DNA of 64,000 nucleotides. It comes from Gnetum montanum. Lineage: Eukaryota > Streptophyta > Gnetopsida > Gnetales > Gnetaceae. A model generated the notes under the pieces. The model was not told the DNA's origin. It saw nothing but the letters and a program-made list of their open reading frames with translations, and did not search any database. Every line of letters starts with the position of its first letter. The stretch's first letter is position 1. Positions 35,761 through 47,200 of the stretch are shown here, piece after piece. The stretch lies in the NCBI GenBank assembly GCA_015680685.1, contig MNCI01028283.1, positions 11,230 to 75,229 on the forward strand, written 5' to 3'. Position numbers and translations under genes: made by a program.

Positions 35761-36760
35761 TCATTGTAGGACTGTTGACATAATGTGTTATCACCTAATA
35801 TGATATATGATTTTGATTATTTACATACAACATCCTTTTAAGTAGCAGTAAGGCCTTGTGAATGTTTGCCATGCATAAGGTAAAACTTGATATCATAGTA
35901 CCACTCCTTTATAGGATTAGTATGAACTATGGCCATAAATTTATCCTTAGTGTTCTACATGATGGGAATAGCATAGTTCAAAATTAGGATGGACACCTTA
36001 CTAAACATATCTAGCATTGCATTTAGAGCTAGCGTTGTGATGGCATCAACTATAACATTTTCATTTTTGGGTACATGTTGGATATTAGCATTGATAAATT
36101 ATTGTAATAGTCTCTTCCATAGGTCATAGTAAGTAGTAAATATTTATCTTTGCATGCATAAACCTTGGTTACTTGGTTAGCCACATGCTATGAATCATCC
36201 TTGATCATCAAATGCTTCATTACTAGGTCACAAGCTACCATCATTCCCCTAATCAAACCCTCGTACTCCACTATGTTTTTGGTGCCTAGAAACACAAAAT
36301 GATAGGTGAAGGGTTAGATTTCACTAGATGGAAATGTTATTATGGTAGTGGCACTGACCTCATGGGTAGTTGAAGCTCCTTCAAAGTGCATGACCACCTC
36401 ATAACCCTTGTGCACTTGGCTAATGGTGTTTACATGCTCATAAAAAAACTTAGGGTCTATGGTTGCATGATTATCAATAGGTGAAATAGTAAGTTTTACT
36501 GCTATGGCTTGAACTTTTGTTAAGGATTGAGAGACATAATGAAGGCCAAACTCTACTATTATGGATTTCCATTGGGCTATCTAGATACTCTTGTAAATGT
36601 TGGTCATTATGGCTCTAAGCACGTTATCTTTGTAAATGATATTGACTTGGCTCCTAAAGAGGTAGTTTTTCCACTTCTTTAAGTAGAAGACTAGTGCTAG
36701 ATGGTACTTCTTCACTTTGGTGTATTAGGTCTCATGGGAAACTAAGGCATGGCTTAGGTA
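35761..36760 (-). pseudogene. pol: Tat-1 RNase H region with second (Tat-type) RNase H
   Basis: After RT, a normal gypsy RNase H remnant (about 36480-36760) is followed by a second RNase H-like domain: TKNIVEYEGLIRGMMVAC (about 36235-36290), IKDDS (about 36195-36215) and NIQHVPKNENVIVDAITTLA (about 36030-36095). In known Tat/Ogre elements this second domain reads AEYEALIxGL, DSQLVxxQ and VPRxxNxxADALAxLA. It is a recognised hallmark of the Tat lineage, so it supports the family call independently of RT. The copy has several stops. The linker to integrase (35760-36030) includes YYDIKFYLMHG. Confidence 0.75.
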
Positions 36761-36765
36761 CTATA

Positions 36766-38130
36766 TCAACATTTGTTCTCAATCATTTCATTTTTGATAG
36801 AGTAGAGAGTCAATGTATGTGTTAGAGATAGCAAGGTATATGTAAAAAGACATACCCTCTTGTGGAGGATAGACTGTTGGTAGTTGTCCCAAATCTTGCT
36901 TAATGTTTTCAAAGGCTTCTTAGAGTTAAGCCATTGACTCATAGTGAACTCCTTTCTTAAGCAAGTGTTGCATGGGCTATAGCTTATCTGTAAGCTTAGC
37001 ATTCAACTTATAGATAAATTATAATCTACCTTGTAGTTCCCATAGCTCCTTAAGGTTGGTAGGTGCTGCCAAGTTGGATATGGTCCTAATATTATTAGGA
37101 TCAACATGTAAACCTACTTTAGATACTATAAAGCCAAGCATCTTACCGGTTTTGACATTGAAGACACACTTCTTATGATTGAGTCTAAGTTCATACTTAA
37201 GACATAATTTAAGCACAAGGTTTAGGTCATTAGCATGGTCACTAACCACTTTGGACTTAACAGCTATATCATCCACATAATTCTTGAGCAATCCTAACAT
37301 ATAGTCACTAAAGATATACATCATAGCTCTTTGGTTAGTTTCTCTTGCATTCTTTAGGTGAAAGGACATCATGGTATAGCAAAAGGTACCCTGAGGGGTC
37401 ATGAAGGTCATGCTAAGTTAGTGCTCTAGGTTGATCCTAATCTGGTTGTATCTTGAGAATCCATCCATAAAGGATAATAAGGCATGTCTAGCCATAGTAT
37501 CAATGAGTTGATCTATACTAGGAAAAGGGAAATTGTCTTTGATAGTAGCCTTATTTAGATTTTTGAATTCAATGCAAATCTGTATGCTCCCATTTTTCTT
37601 AGGGACTACTATTGTACCCATTCCACATAGTTAATAGCTCTAATGAAATCATCTTGATAGAGCTTGGTGATTTCATCATGAACTACCAAGGCCAAGTCAA
37701 GTCTAATTTTACATGCTTTTGGCTTAACTGGTCTAATGCTAGGATCAAGTATGATGTTATGTTGGACTAATCATGGGTCTAGAATCAACATATCTTCATA
37801 TGACTAGGTGAAAGCCTTAATGTTGTCTTATAGGACCTTAGTGATGTCTTGAGCCTGTTGAGGGTCTAATGAGGAACTGAGTTTCAAGGTTTTCTCCTTA
37901 GCACCATGTGTTGTGAAAGGAACCTCAACCAAAAAGTCTTTAGTAATGTCATCATGAATAGGGTTTTAACTAGGTTTTCAGGCCACTCTAGAGGTTTCTC
38001 AATTGACGCTATGTGGTCAACAAGAATCTCAAGCTCAAGATTTAAAAAACCAAGGTTAATACATCATTCAACATCACCATGAGGTCCATGCACGTTCAAC
38101 AACAAGGTGATTTGCTTTCAAGCATCCATC
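36766..38130 (-). pseudogene. pol: Tat-1 reverse transcriptase
   Basis: Reading the minus strand: EKPLEWPENLV (about 37990-38010), SYEDMLILDPRLVQHNIILD and PSIRPVKPKACKI (about 37710-37820), VVPKKNGSIQICIEFKNLNK (37560-37620), FPFPSIDQLIDTMARHALLS and FMDGFSRYNQIRI (37430-37530). The catalytic block is NYVDDIAVKS (about 37255-37285), then LRLNHKKCVFNVKTGKMLGF and NLKELWELQGRL (37019-37180). These are Tat-type forms (YVDD, EKCxFGVxxGKFLGF, LTGRL) and differ from the FMDD Athila copies. The 130-residue stretch at 37019-37411 is fully open. Coding stops near 38130, where unrelated sequence begins. Confidence 0.88.
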
Positions 38131-38700
38131 CTTCAATCTTGCATATCAACCATAAGCACATTAGTGGCACTTGGGTAAAAATGAGAAAATAATGTCAAAA
38201 TACCATAAAATATCCAAGTAAATATGCAAACACATTCCATCCATATACAAAATAACATGCAAACAATGTTAACTAAGGCTATAAGAGATAAATAATGGCT
38301 AATGGAATTAAACAAAGGCTATATGAGGTCAATCAAAGGCCAATACGAGCTAAATAAAAAGGAAGGTATGAAAAAACAAGATCATACATGGTTACCTTAG
38401 GTTCCATAGTGCTAATTTATGGCCTTGAAAAGACATAGTTACATGGTATCAAAAAATGATCAAGGATGGTTCAATCTCATTAGTTAACATGAATCCAAGG
38501 CTAAATAAGGATAAAAAAAGACCATAATAGAGCAACTAAAGTGAATATGGTAAAACATGAAGTTATATAGGGGCCATATGAAGTTAATTTATGAGAAAGG
38601 TCAACAATCCAAAACAAGGCCAAATATGTGAGAATGGAATACATATGGTAAAAATTGGCTAATATTGATCAAATAGGGTTAGATTTTGCCAGTTTTAGGT
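38131..38700. other. Left edge of foreign segment in Tat-1
   Basis: Non-coding plus-strand-oriented sequence leading into the tandem array. No gene was recognised. Confidence 0.45.
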
Positions 38701-41500
38701 CTCGGAAAGCCATGATATGGGGCTACAGTGTTTCTGGGGAATGTTGGGCACAAGAGGGGATCATTTTGGGGTTATTTTAAGGTAAAATTAACACCTTTTC
38801 TTGTGACTACACTAGCCTAGCATAGTCATCCCTTCTCCAATGTAGTCCACATTTACGAATAGTTTCTAAGGCTTAGTATGATCTCTTTTGGACTCCGAGT
38901 GATCTAAACAACTAACATAGGTGGTGGTTATTAAAGATTATCAAGTTTGATACTGTTCTAATCCCTTATAAGGTTGAGAAGCTTGTTTCTAATGGTGACT
39001 ACATTGGGCTAGAAGGCCCCAGCATAGTCACAAGGGATGAATGAATTTATGTGGTTTCCAGAACTGAAACGAAGTAGAATTGTAGTTGGGAGACATGGGG
39101 CTAGATTTTTGGTTATTCTAGATTAGCTTTGGGCCATTCTAAGCTATTTATTGTTGATTTTTATTGCCACATTTTTTGTTACCCTTGGGACTACATTGGC
39201 CCAACATAGTCACTAGCTTCTTCTGCATAGTCCTACATGGAAAATGGATTTTGATGAGTTTCAAAGCTCAATCAACCATGCTAATGGGCTTTTTGGGTCA
39301 CTAGTTTTTCTAGCTAGGGTTTTAATATATAAATTGCAAGTTTTTTCACTTGTATAGGTATTAGATTGACCAAATACCATGGGACTACGTTGGACATGTA
39401 GTCCCTAGTGTAGTCAAGGGAGTTAGATGGAAAAACGATGGGAAAGGATGAATCTTAGCTTGTTTTCCAAGGTTTGAAGGTCTGGGCATGCTTTGAAAAG
39501 GTTCTAGATCTTTTCAAGAGTCAATTTGGGTAGTTTTTTGGTAGTTTTTATCATCTTCAATTGGACTATGCTTGGTTATAGTAGGGACTACATTGGCCTA
39601 GCGTAGTCCCAATTTTTCATCAGTGTAGTTAGGTTGGAAAAATTGGAAAAATGGAGTTTTACTATGAAAATTGACTCTAGTGGACCCCAGGACTCCTAAA
39701 CATAAAATTTGAGTTATTTTTATTAAATTTTGAGCAACTTTAGGTGGACTACACTGGGCTTGGATAAGGACTATGCTGGCCTAGCATAGTCCCAACTTTC
39801 AGTAATGTAGTCTAGGTTTTGGTGATCAAGAATGAAGGGAAAATGTGTGTTTCATGGCCAGAGAAGCTCTAGTTAGGTTGTAAGGTTTTTCAAGAGTAAA
39901 TTTGGTGTCGTTTTTCTCAATTTTAAGTAATTTGGCATGGACTATGCTAGGGCTTGATAGGGAGTACATTGGCCTAATGTAGTCCCAATCCTCCTAAGCA
40001 TAGTGAAGGTTTGGTAGCCCAAAGATCTTGAATCCTGGCTTAAATCCAAGGTCTTATGGTCCTAATGTGTCATAGTAAGGTCCTAAAGTCAAAAAAGGTA
40101 TTTTATTGGTTGTATTTGGCTTGGATTAAGTTCCAACATGTGGACTACTATGGCCTCCTACTAGGACAATGATGGCCCATCATAGTTCTCTCAGTCTTTA
40201 GCATAGTTGACACTTTGGAATAGAAAATGTAAGTTTCTATGGTAAAAAATGGCTTCCATAAGGCCCCAGGGTTCATTTTCAAGGAATTAAGGTTATTTTA
40301 AGAAATTTTAGGATAATGTTTTGTGAACTATGTTAAGCTTAGATAGGGACTACATTGGCCCAATGTAATCCTAACTTTCCCCTAATGTAGTTAAGGTGGA
40401 AGTTATAAGAAATGGTAAAAATGCAAGTTTTGTAGTCAAATAGGCTTAGATAATGTTTTAGGGTTTTTCAAAAATAGTTTAAAGTTATTTTTAACAAAAT
40501 TTGAGAAGTTTTTAGTGGACAACATTGGGCTTTCGAAGGGACTATGCTGGTCTAGCGTAGTCCTCTCATCCCTCCAATGTAGTCAATGTTGTAATGGCTA
40601 AAAATGGTTAAAATTGTAGAATTTTTTGTCAAAAAATTGCAAATGGAATTTTAGGATTTTTTGGATGTCAATTGGAGCTATTTTTGGTGGATTTTGTCAA
40701 TTCTAAGTGAACTAGGCTGGGCTCAGGTAGGGACTACACTGGCCCAACATAGTCCCAACTTTCCTCTAGCATAGTCAAAGTAGTAAGTGTCAAAACTATG
40801 AAAAAAAGTAAATTTTATCATCATAAAAGCTTAAATGGGGGTTCAGAGTCTACTGTTATCAATTTGCATGATTCTTAGTATATTTTACCACTTTTGTATG
40901 GACTACATTGGCCTAGCATAGTCCCAACTTCCCATCTAGCATAGTTTGGTGTTTGGATGTGGAAAATGTGGAAAAGTGGTTGTGTTTGCCCTAGTTGTTA
41001 GTTTCATGTCATTTTTGGGTTCTCGAGAGGTGAGTTGGGGTTTGTGGATGATTGATTTATAGATTTTTAGTAGACTACATTGGCTTAGCGTAGTCATGAA
41101 AAATGATTGATTGTTGTTAGAATCGAAGACATTTGACTAATTTTTGATGTTGTCAGGAGCTCTAGCAGTGAGATAACATATTTTTTTTTGGAGTAGAATG
41201 GAAGTTGGATGGGTTGGGAGAAGTCCATTTTACCATGGACTACATTGGACAATAGTTGGGACTATTCTAGGCTAGCATAGTCTCCGAGCTTCCTCAGTAT
41301 AGTCATGGAAAATCATCAATTTATCACACAATTTGGTGCATTTGACCATATTCCAAGATTAAAAGGACATTAGACTAGGTATTAGGAAGGTAGGATGGAA
41401 GGTGTTAGTTATGCCAAGGTTTTCAAGAGTAAGGCTTCAACGTAGTCAAGCTTGAAACCCAAAAAATCTTAGTGTAGTCATGGTTGTTTGTGCCACTTTT
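38700..41500. repeat. Degenerate tandem array, about 189-bp unit, about 14 copies
   Basis: A recurring core begins at 38805, 38996, 39187, 39381, 39584, 39768, 39960, 40163, 40346, 40538, 40730, 40900, 41073 and 41258, with spacings of 170-203 bp and a mean of about 189. The core is palindromic: in the clearest copies GGGACTAC, 9-11 bases centred on GGCC or similar, then GTAGTCCC (39381-39405, 39584-39610). Each unit also carries a half-site ending TGTAGTC about 20-25 bases later. Between cores the sequence is diverged, so the units are old. No ORF spans the array. It lies between Tat-1 RT and a plus-strand pseudogene. Confidence 0.85.
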
Positions 41501-41850
41501 GGGAGCATCTAGTAGGGCCCACTTGAAATTAGTAAGGGTTTTTCAAAAATCTCCACATAACCCAGTGTACTCAATTTCTAATTTCATCTCCAAGTGAAGT
41601 GGAGTTGCAAAAGAAAACCAGGGTTTCAATTTAGGCACTTAGGTTTAAGTGGATTTTAGTTGGAAAACTTGTAAAAATAATTATTTTTTTTATCTTTTAT
41701 CACTACTATCCCCAAGTTAGAGAGCTTTGTTGCTATCACTACTATCCAATACCTAGCCTTAGCATAGTCACAACCACTTGTGATTCTACTACCAACATAG
41801 TCACTTTAGAAATCAAAGATCTTCTACATTTTGGCACCTATTTCCACACC
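41501..41850. other. Array tail and leader of plus-strand pseudogene
   Basis: Scattered array half-sites (AGTGTAGTCATGG near 41472, AGCATAGTCACAACC near 41763) lead into the first ATG at 41851. No gene. Confidence 0.4.
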
Positions 41851-44330
41851 ATGGTGAAGAAGATAGCTTCCACTAGAAACCTTGCATTGGAAGAGGTAGA
41901 TGCCACTACCCAAAGCTTGTCAAATCTTCCTTTCCCAAGGATTGGAGAATACTCAACTATCATCTTTCTTAGGTGCACCATTCTCACTAGTTTTTTTAGT
42001 TTGTTCAATGTGTTCCATTTTTTGGGGTTTGTTTTGTTTTTTAGATCTAGGCTTTTGTATTCATTATTTTAAGATTCTATAAAAATCCCACCATAAATCT
42101 ACATCATTTTTATTCATTTTTAGTGTTATTTTGGCTTTGGGTTTTGGTTTCATTGAATTTTAAATGCTTTTCCCATGATTTCCATGGGTTTTTTTTCTTT
42201 TCTACCCAAGAAAAAATAATGTCACTTTTGAATTTTTCTCTAAGGAGACAGTTAGGCTTTTCAATTTTTTTAAGGCCATGGGGTTATTTTCTATTATTTT
42301 TTGGTTAACAATATTTTTTGACCACTCAATTTTTCCTAATAGATAGTTTTCTATGGCTAATTTTATTAGACTACATCAGGTGGGTTTTCTGTCCTAAGGC
42401 CATTTTTTTCTAAGTTTTCTAATTTTTATATAATGAAAAGATATTAAATTTTTAGTTTTATTATATGAGTTTGAACCATTGAATTTGAATAAACAATTTT
42501 CTTGTCACAACCGTTTTTGTCAACTTGCACAAAAAGGGATTTTTGCATGATGGATATGGTTAGGTCAATTTGGTAAATTTTTTCTGAAAATATGATTAGG
42601 AATTTTTATGGTTCCTTTTCATGGGATTGTAGTCTATGCTTTTACAATTCCAATGGCTATGGAATCATCAAATTTCATTAAGCAGTTAATTTTTTATGGC
42701 TATTTTCATATGATTGCATGAAATCGTGCTTATAAGGTTGTTGGGCATTTATCCCTATGAAGATGGGCAATGTTGATATTCTGAAATTTTTTTTTGCATA
42801 AATGTCCCATGGTCTTGAGGATATTTTTGTATGTTGGGAAGGTGATGGAAGTGGTTTAGATCAAATTAAAAAAAATTTCATATTTTTGTGTGTTTTCCTA
42901 TGGTTGTTTTAGTATAAGGTGTAAATCTTGGTTGAATCCTAGTTATAGATTTGTATTGAATTTGTGATTTTTTTCTAAGTGTGGATCTAACATGGAAATT
43001 GGAAATTTAGTCCTATACTATCACATTTACATTTTTAGTCCTAAACTGTTTATTCCACATTTTTAGTTATGATTAGTCATTGTCATGACTTTAGTTTTGA
43101 ATTTTCATTATTGGTATTTTGTCTACATGTTGTTTACTAATTTGCATGGTTATAAGGCTAAAATGGTTGGCATAATAGTTGTAATGTCATCTGATTATTT
43201 TAATGTATTTTACTTTGGTTTTGGGTTTTTGGTCTACATAGTTATAATAGTTGTACATTGGATGTTACAAGGCCTTCTTGAAGTCCATTTTGGTGGTTAT
43301 AGGGATGGTGGGGCTTTTATGCTATATCCATTTCCCTAGGCCTAATACTCCAATTCTAGATATGGAGTTGGATCACCATGGGATATGGTTTAGGCTAGGA
43401 GCCTAATACTTCCTTGCTTATCTTCTCCAAAACTTCGGTGTGATGGTTTGGTGACACTTGGCATTTGAAGCAACAATAATAGTCATAGGGACCATTTTGC
43501 CTAGGTCCTCTAGCTTAATCACCAAGTTCTTCATTAATGAACTTGATTTTTGTGTAGAGGGAGAGAGCAATGATGGCACATCCATTGTGGACACTTGCAA
43601 ATTATCTAAAATTCAAAAGATGGCTGAGTTTAGCCAATATAACATGGACAACACTTTAACTATTGGCCAACATGCCCATATGTTATTCCAGAACCCTCCA
43701 AGAATCATTTATCACATAAAGGAGTAAGTAAGGTTGTCTTTGGTTTATGGTTATTTTCTTTGTTATGTACATATGTTATGATGATTTTCTTATTGTCTCA
43801 CTTGCCTACAAGTTTATGATAGATGCACAAGACTTAATGAAAGGTAACAACCTCCTACTCCCAGCCCACACAGCTTTAGAGGTATTTACCAAAAGCCTAA
43901 GTATGAGAGTTGTGATAGTGGAGTAGTTGGATGGTGACTTTGAAGAATGCATTAGATGCTACCCTAAGGCTTATAAGAGATGTCTAGAAAATGTAACAAT
44001 AGATAGTTGGTGGGCCAACCCATCCTTTGATGACTTAGAAGTAATCCCATCTCCTAAAGCTCCTAATATTTCTATATCATATAGGTGAAGTAAGTGTTTT
44101 TAGTTTGTTGATTTCATGCTAACATTTTTCTAGTTATGCAATTATTAAGATATTTTTGTTTTAGTCATCTAAGTGGTTGTATTTTGTTGTTTTAACTTTG
44201 CTATATTTTTGTTATAATTTTTTATACATGATGCACCTATGCTAAGGATAATGGGCATCCTTCATTATGTTGCAAAGGTCACTCCATTAGCCAACATTAT
44301 GATTATTAGTTTAAGACATATTAAAAGGAC
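41851..44330 (+). pseudogene. Multi-exon-like gene remnant, 5' part (unknown)
   Basis: A possible first exon at 41851-41970 (MVKKIASTRNLALEEVDATT...) ends at AG/GTGCACC. A T-rich non-coding stretch follows. A second coding block at 43458-43725 ends NPPRIIYHIKE at GTAAGTAAGG, a good 5' splice site. After about 80 T-rich bases ending CTACAAG, a third block (about 43812-44087) reads DAQDLMKGNNLLLPAHTALE, CYPKAYKRCLENVTIDSWWA and SFDDLEVIPSPKAP. A fourth lies near 44230-44330. I do not recognise the protein. Short T-rich gaps with splice-like borders suggest a spliced plant-type gene or a spliced extra ORF of a Tat-like element. One stop breaks block three. Confidence 0.42.
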
Positions 44331-44370
44331 TGATGAGTGGTGAGGTACCCCTACACTCAACCATACGAAT
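44331..44370 (-). repeat. 40-bp LTR edge fragment at sequence join
   Basis: TGATGAGTGGTGAGGTACCC and the next 20 bases match the Ath-2/Ath-4 LTR edge (17510, 60181) and stop at the N at 44371. Either an element starts here and is missing from the assembly, or it is a chance join. Confidence 0.72.
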
Positions 44371-44371
44371 N

Positions 44372-47200
44372 CGATATCGCGGCCCAGTGCAAGTCGCGTC
44401 TCATCAAGGACCTTGATCCTCAAGTATAGTGAGGTGGAATCCTCACAAGATTGGCTATTGGATCAGGCACTTGATGCTATACATGTAAGGATTATTCATG
44501 TAGGCTTGTTTGACCTCTTCATGGCCCTAAGCCCGATCGTTCCTATTTTAGAGATGTTGAACATCATTGACTCCTTTACCCAAGGAGTCAATATGTTGGT
44601 CACCCATGTTCATGGTGTGACTATTGTTTTGGACATTACTACATCCACCTTCAGTGAGCTCTTTGGAGTTCCAAATGATGGCATGCTAGTTATCACCAAA
44701 CTAAGGAGGGAGTTGGACCATTGAGAGAAAGTAGAAGAGTGGCTAAATGCTCATCATGGTAGTAAGGGATACTCTCTAAAATAGATTAAGTCACTATTAA
44801 TTAGAGAGATGTATCCCTTGTTTTAATCCCAGGAATTTCCTAAGTGGTTATCATAAGGAAAGATCTTGAGCATGGAGTAAGCTTGGTCCATGAAGTAGGT
44901 ATTCACTGAGGATGCTCGATTTAACTAGGCTACACACTTAGTTTTTGGTTTATAGTGGTTGATCCAAAAGCTTCACAATAACCTCACCATGAAGTGCCAT
45001 GTGCACTTTGCACTTTTTGTAGCTAATTTATGAAGGTTTACCGAGTTCCTAGTGGTGAGGAAGGGTGGATTATGATAGCCAAGATCCATCCCAACTCACC
45101 AAACCTTGGGTGAAGCTCCTTGCTCCAACCACGCTAGCCTAGGACCCACTAGAAGATGTGGGTGAATCACTGTCTATCACTACCAATAGGATTAGTGGTA
45201 GGCATTGTGTACCCCCTGACCTTGTGGGAACATAACCTCTTACAATACCAACTAGCATCAAGAAGGCTCAAAAGTTACATGCAGAGGCTAAGAGGATAGC
45301 TAAGGCCAAGCTTAAGAGGTTCTTATTGGATGAGACAACACTAGTGATCAAGGAGCCATTGCTGAAGAAATTAATCATCAAGCTTAGAGGGATGTAGCAT
45401 AATGTTAGAGGTATGCTCTTGTTAATTTATTATTTTCTTCTTAAGTTATTTTTCATTGGTCATGGTTTTAAGTTGATGTAGTTGATTGATGGTCTTGCAA
45501 CATGTGTGTAGTTAGTTTAAGTTTTATGGTTAGTTCCTTGTTAGGTAAGAAACAAGAACAAGAGGTCCTAGCAGTAGCAATAGTGGATGAAGAAGAGCAA
45601 AGGCATCAAGAGGAGGAAGAGCATCAACATCAAAAAGATGAAATACTAAGGCATTATAAGGATGAGGTGTTATAGTAGGAGGAGGATGGAGGTTGCCCCA
45701 CCCCCCTCCATAGATTACTTCAATGCCTTGTTCGAGGATCCATAGCTAGGCGAACCCCCTATTGTTATATTAGAGGACCTTCCGAGTACTTATGATTTTT
45801 CTTGGTTTTAAGTGTTGTACATGTTGTCTTTTGTTGTTTCATACTTTTCTTTGGTTATAGTTTTTGATTGCTTACTATATTTGTTGTAGCCTAAGAATCG
45901 TAGGCAGAAGCTTCTACTCCTACCTTCCAGATGCAACCATGGGTGGATATCCCTAATAAACTTGAATTCATGTGGGGCATAGCTAAGCATATGATCAGCT
46001 GGTTGTAGTAAATAGCTCGTGACATTGGTAATAATTCTAACCTATTTTTCCTTTATTATTTTTTATGTTTTATACAATTTTCTTATGGTTATGAAGTTTA
46101 TTATCTTTTGATTAAATCCTTATTTTTTAGATATTAAATCATGCTATTTTTTGGGTTTTGTTTTATTTTGGTTACAATGCCTAAACTAAGATGGGATCTT
46201 GACAAACTAGTGGAGGTTGTTGCATTGCCTTCTTTACCTCTCAATGTAGTGAATGTTCCATTAAAGTTGTACAAGGCTGCCACTAGATGTGCACTCTCAT
46301 GTGCTAAGCCTTTGTGGGAATGTAGATGCTCCAACGAGTTCCTATGTGAACAAGTTATATTTTTGAGGAAGGAAAACACATAGTTGAAGGAGGAGTTAAA
46401 GGATATCAAAGATCACAAGGATTTTATGGAGGCCTAAGTGATTAATAAGGACTCATTGAACATGAAGGAGATATAGTGGGCCTATTATAGGAATGCAATC
46501 AATGGCAAGGTTGCCCTTGCCAGAGAGGTGGCAAAACAAAAGCTTTAGATTAACCTCATAAATTGCAATATTGGTGAGTGGAAGGATTAGTATGCTTGGG
46601 TCCTTGAGTGGGGTCATACGCAAAAGGATCATAATAGAATGTACAAGGCCAAGTAAGATGCCTACCTCAAGTGGCTACAAGAGGAGTCCATAGAGTGGTG
46701 GTGACTAGAGTTGTTCATGATGGGCATTAACACAAAGGAGACTTATAGGATGTTTGTGAAGAGTGTGGTTGTAGTCACCTCCCCCACTCATCAGATGAGT
46801 ACTGTCTCAAGGGAGGTAACTACCACCACATTTTTTTGCATGAGCCACCTACATGAAGCAATGTTGACAAGACTAATATCCTCATGGATATTAATCCTCG
46901 GGACATAGACTGGGCTAACATGTTTGAAGATCAACTTTTCCACCATCTAGAGGTTGGTCTTTAGAACTTTCCTATGGAACATGTAGCCCTTGAAACATCT
47001 TAGCTTTTCTTGTTTCTATCATGTTTTAGGTTATTATTTTTATTTTTGTTAATGTTTGCTAGTTACTATTCAGTTTTGTGTTGTCATATTATAGGCACTA
47101 GAAGACATCGGTGGCCCTAGTAGTGAGGGTGGAGATGACCCTACACCTCCTTCTCTTGATGCTCCTAGTTCCCTTAGTTGCCTCTTATTATGATTGTTGT
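44372..47200 (+). pseudogene. Plus-strand extra-ORF remnant, 3' part (plant-transposon-like domain)
   Basis: The open block 44413-44724 reads SFTQGVNMLVTHVHGVTIVL, DITTSTFSELFGVPNDGMLV and TKLRRELDH. The order 'xRGVxVxLDxxxxxxLFGVPNDG' resembles the N-terminal part of the 'putative plant transposon protein' domain found in retroelement-derived ORFs (assigned from memory, not a search). A Lys-rich block follows (KKAQKLHAEAKRIAKAKLKR, about 45260-45330). Then comes a coiled-coil-like block (46170-46700: LRKENT, LKEELKDIKDHKDFMEA, KVALAREVAKQKL). A final exon after TATTATAG at 47094 ends acidic and Pro-rich (GGDDPTPPSLDAPSS). T-rich gaps with GT/AG-like borders lie at about 45411-45543, 46028-46135 and 47010-47094. 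Stops show it is dead. Confidence 0.45.

Noticed and set aside
38133-38315. Short Cys-rich minus-strand frame
   Set aside because: It lies in non-coding sequence beyond the RT border, has no homologue among the other copies, and is short enough to be chance.
38700-41500. Array considered as a CRISPR array
   Set aside because: Units are about 189 bp and diverged, with no short identical repeats or unique spacers, in a plant retroelement setting.
43085-43339. Plus-strand hydrophobic frame in the foreign segment
   Set aside because: It falls in a T-rich stretch that looks like an intron between coding blocks. It has no conserved feature.
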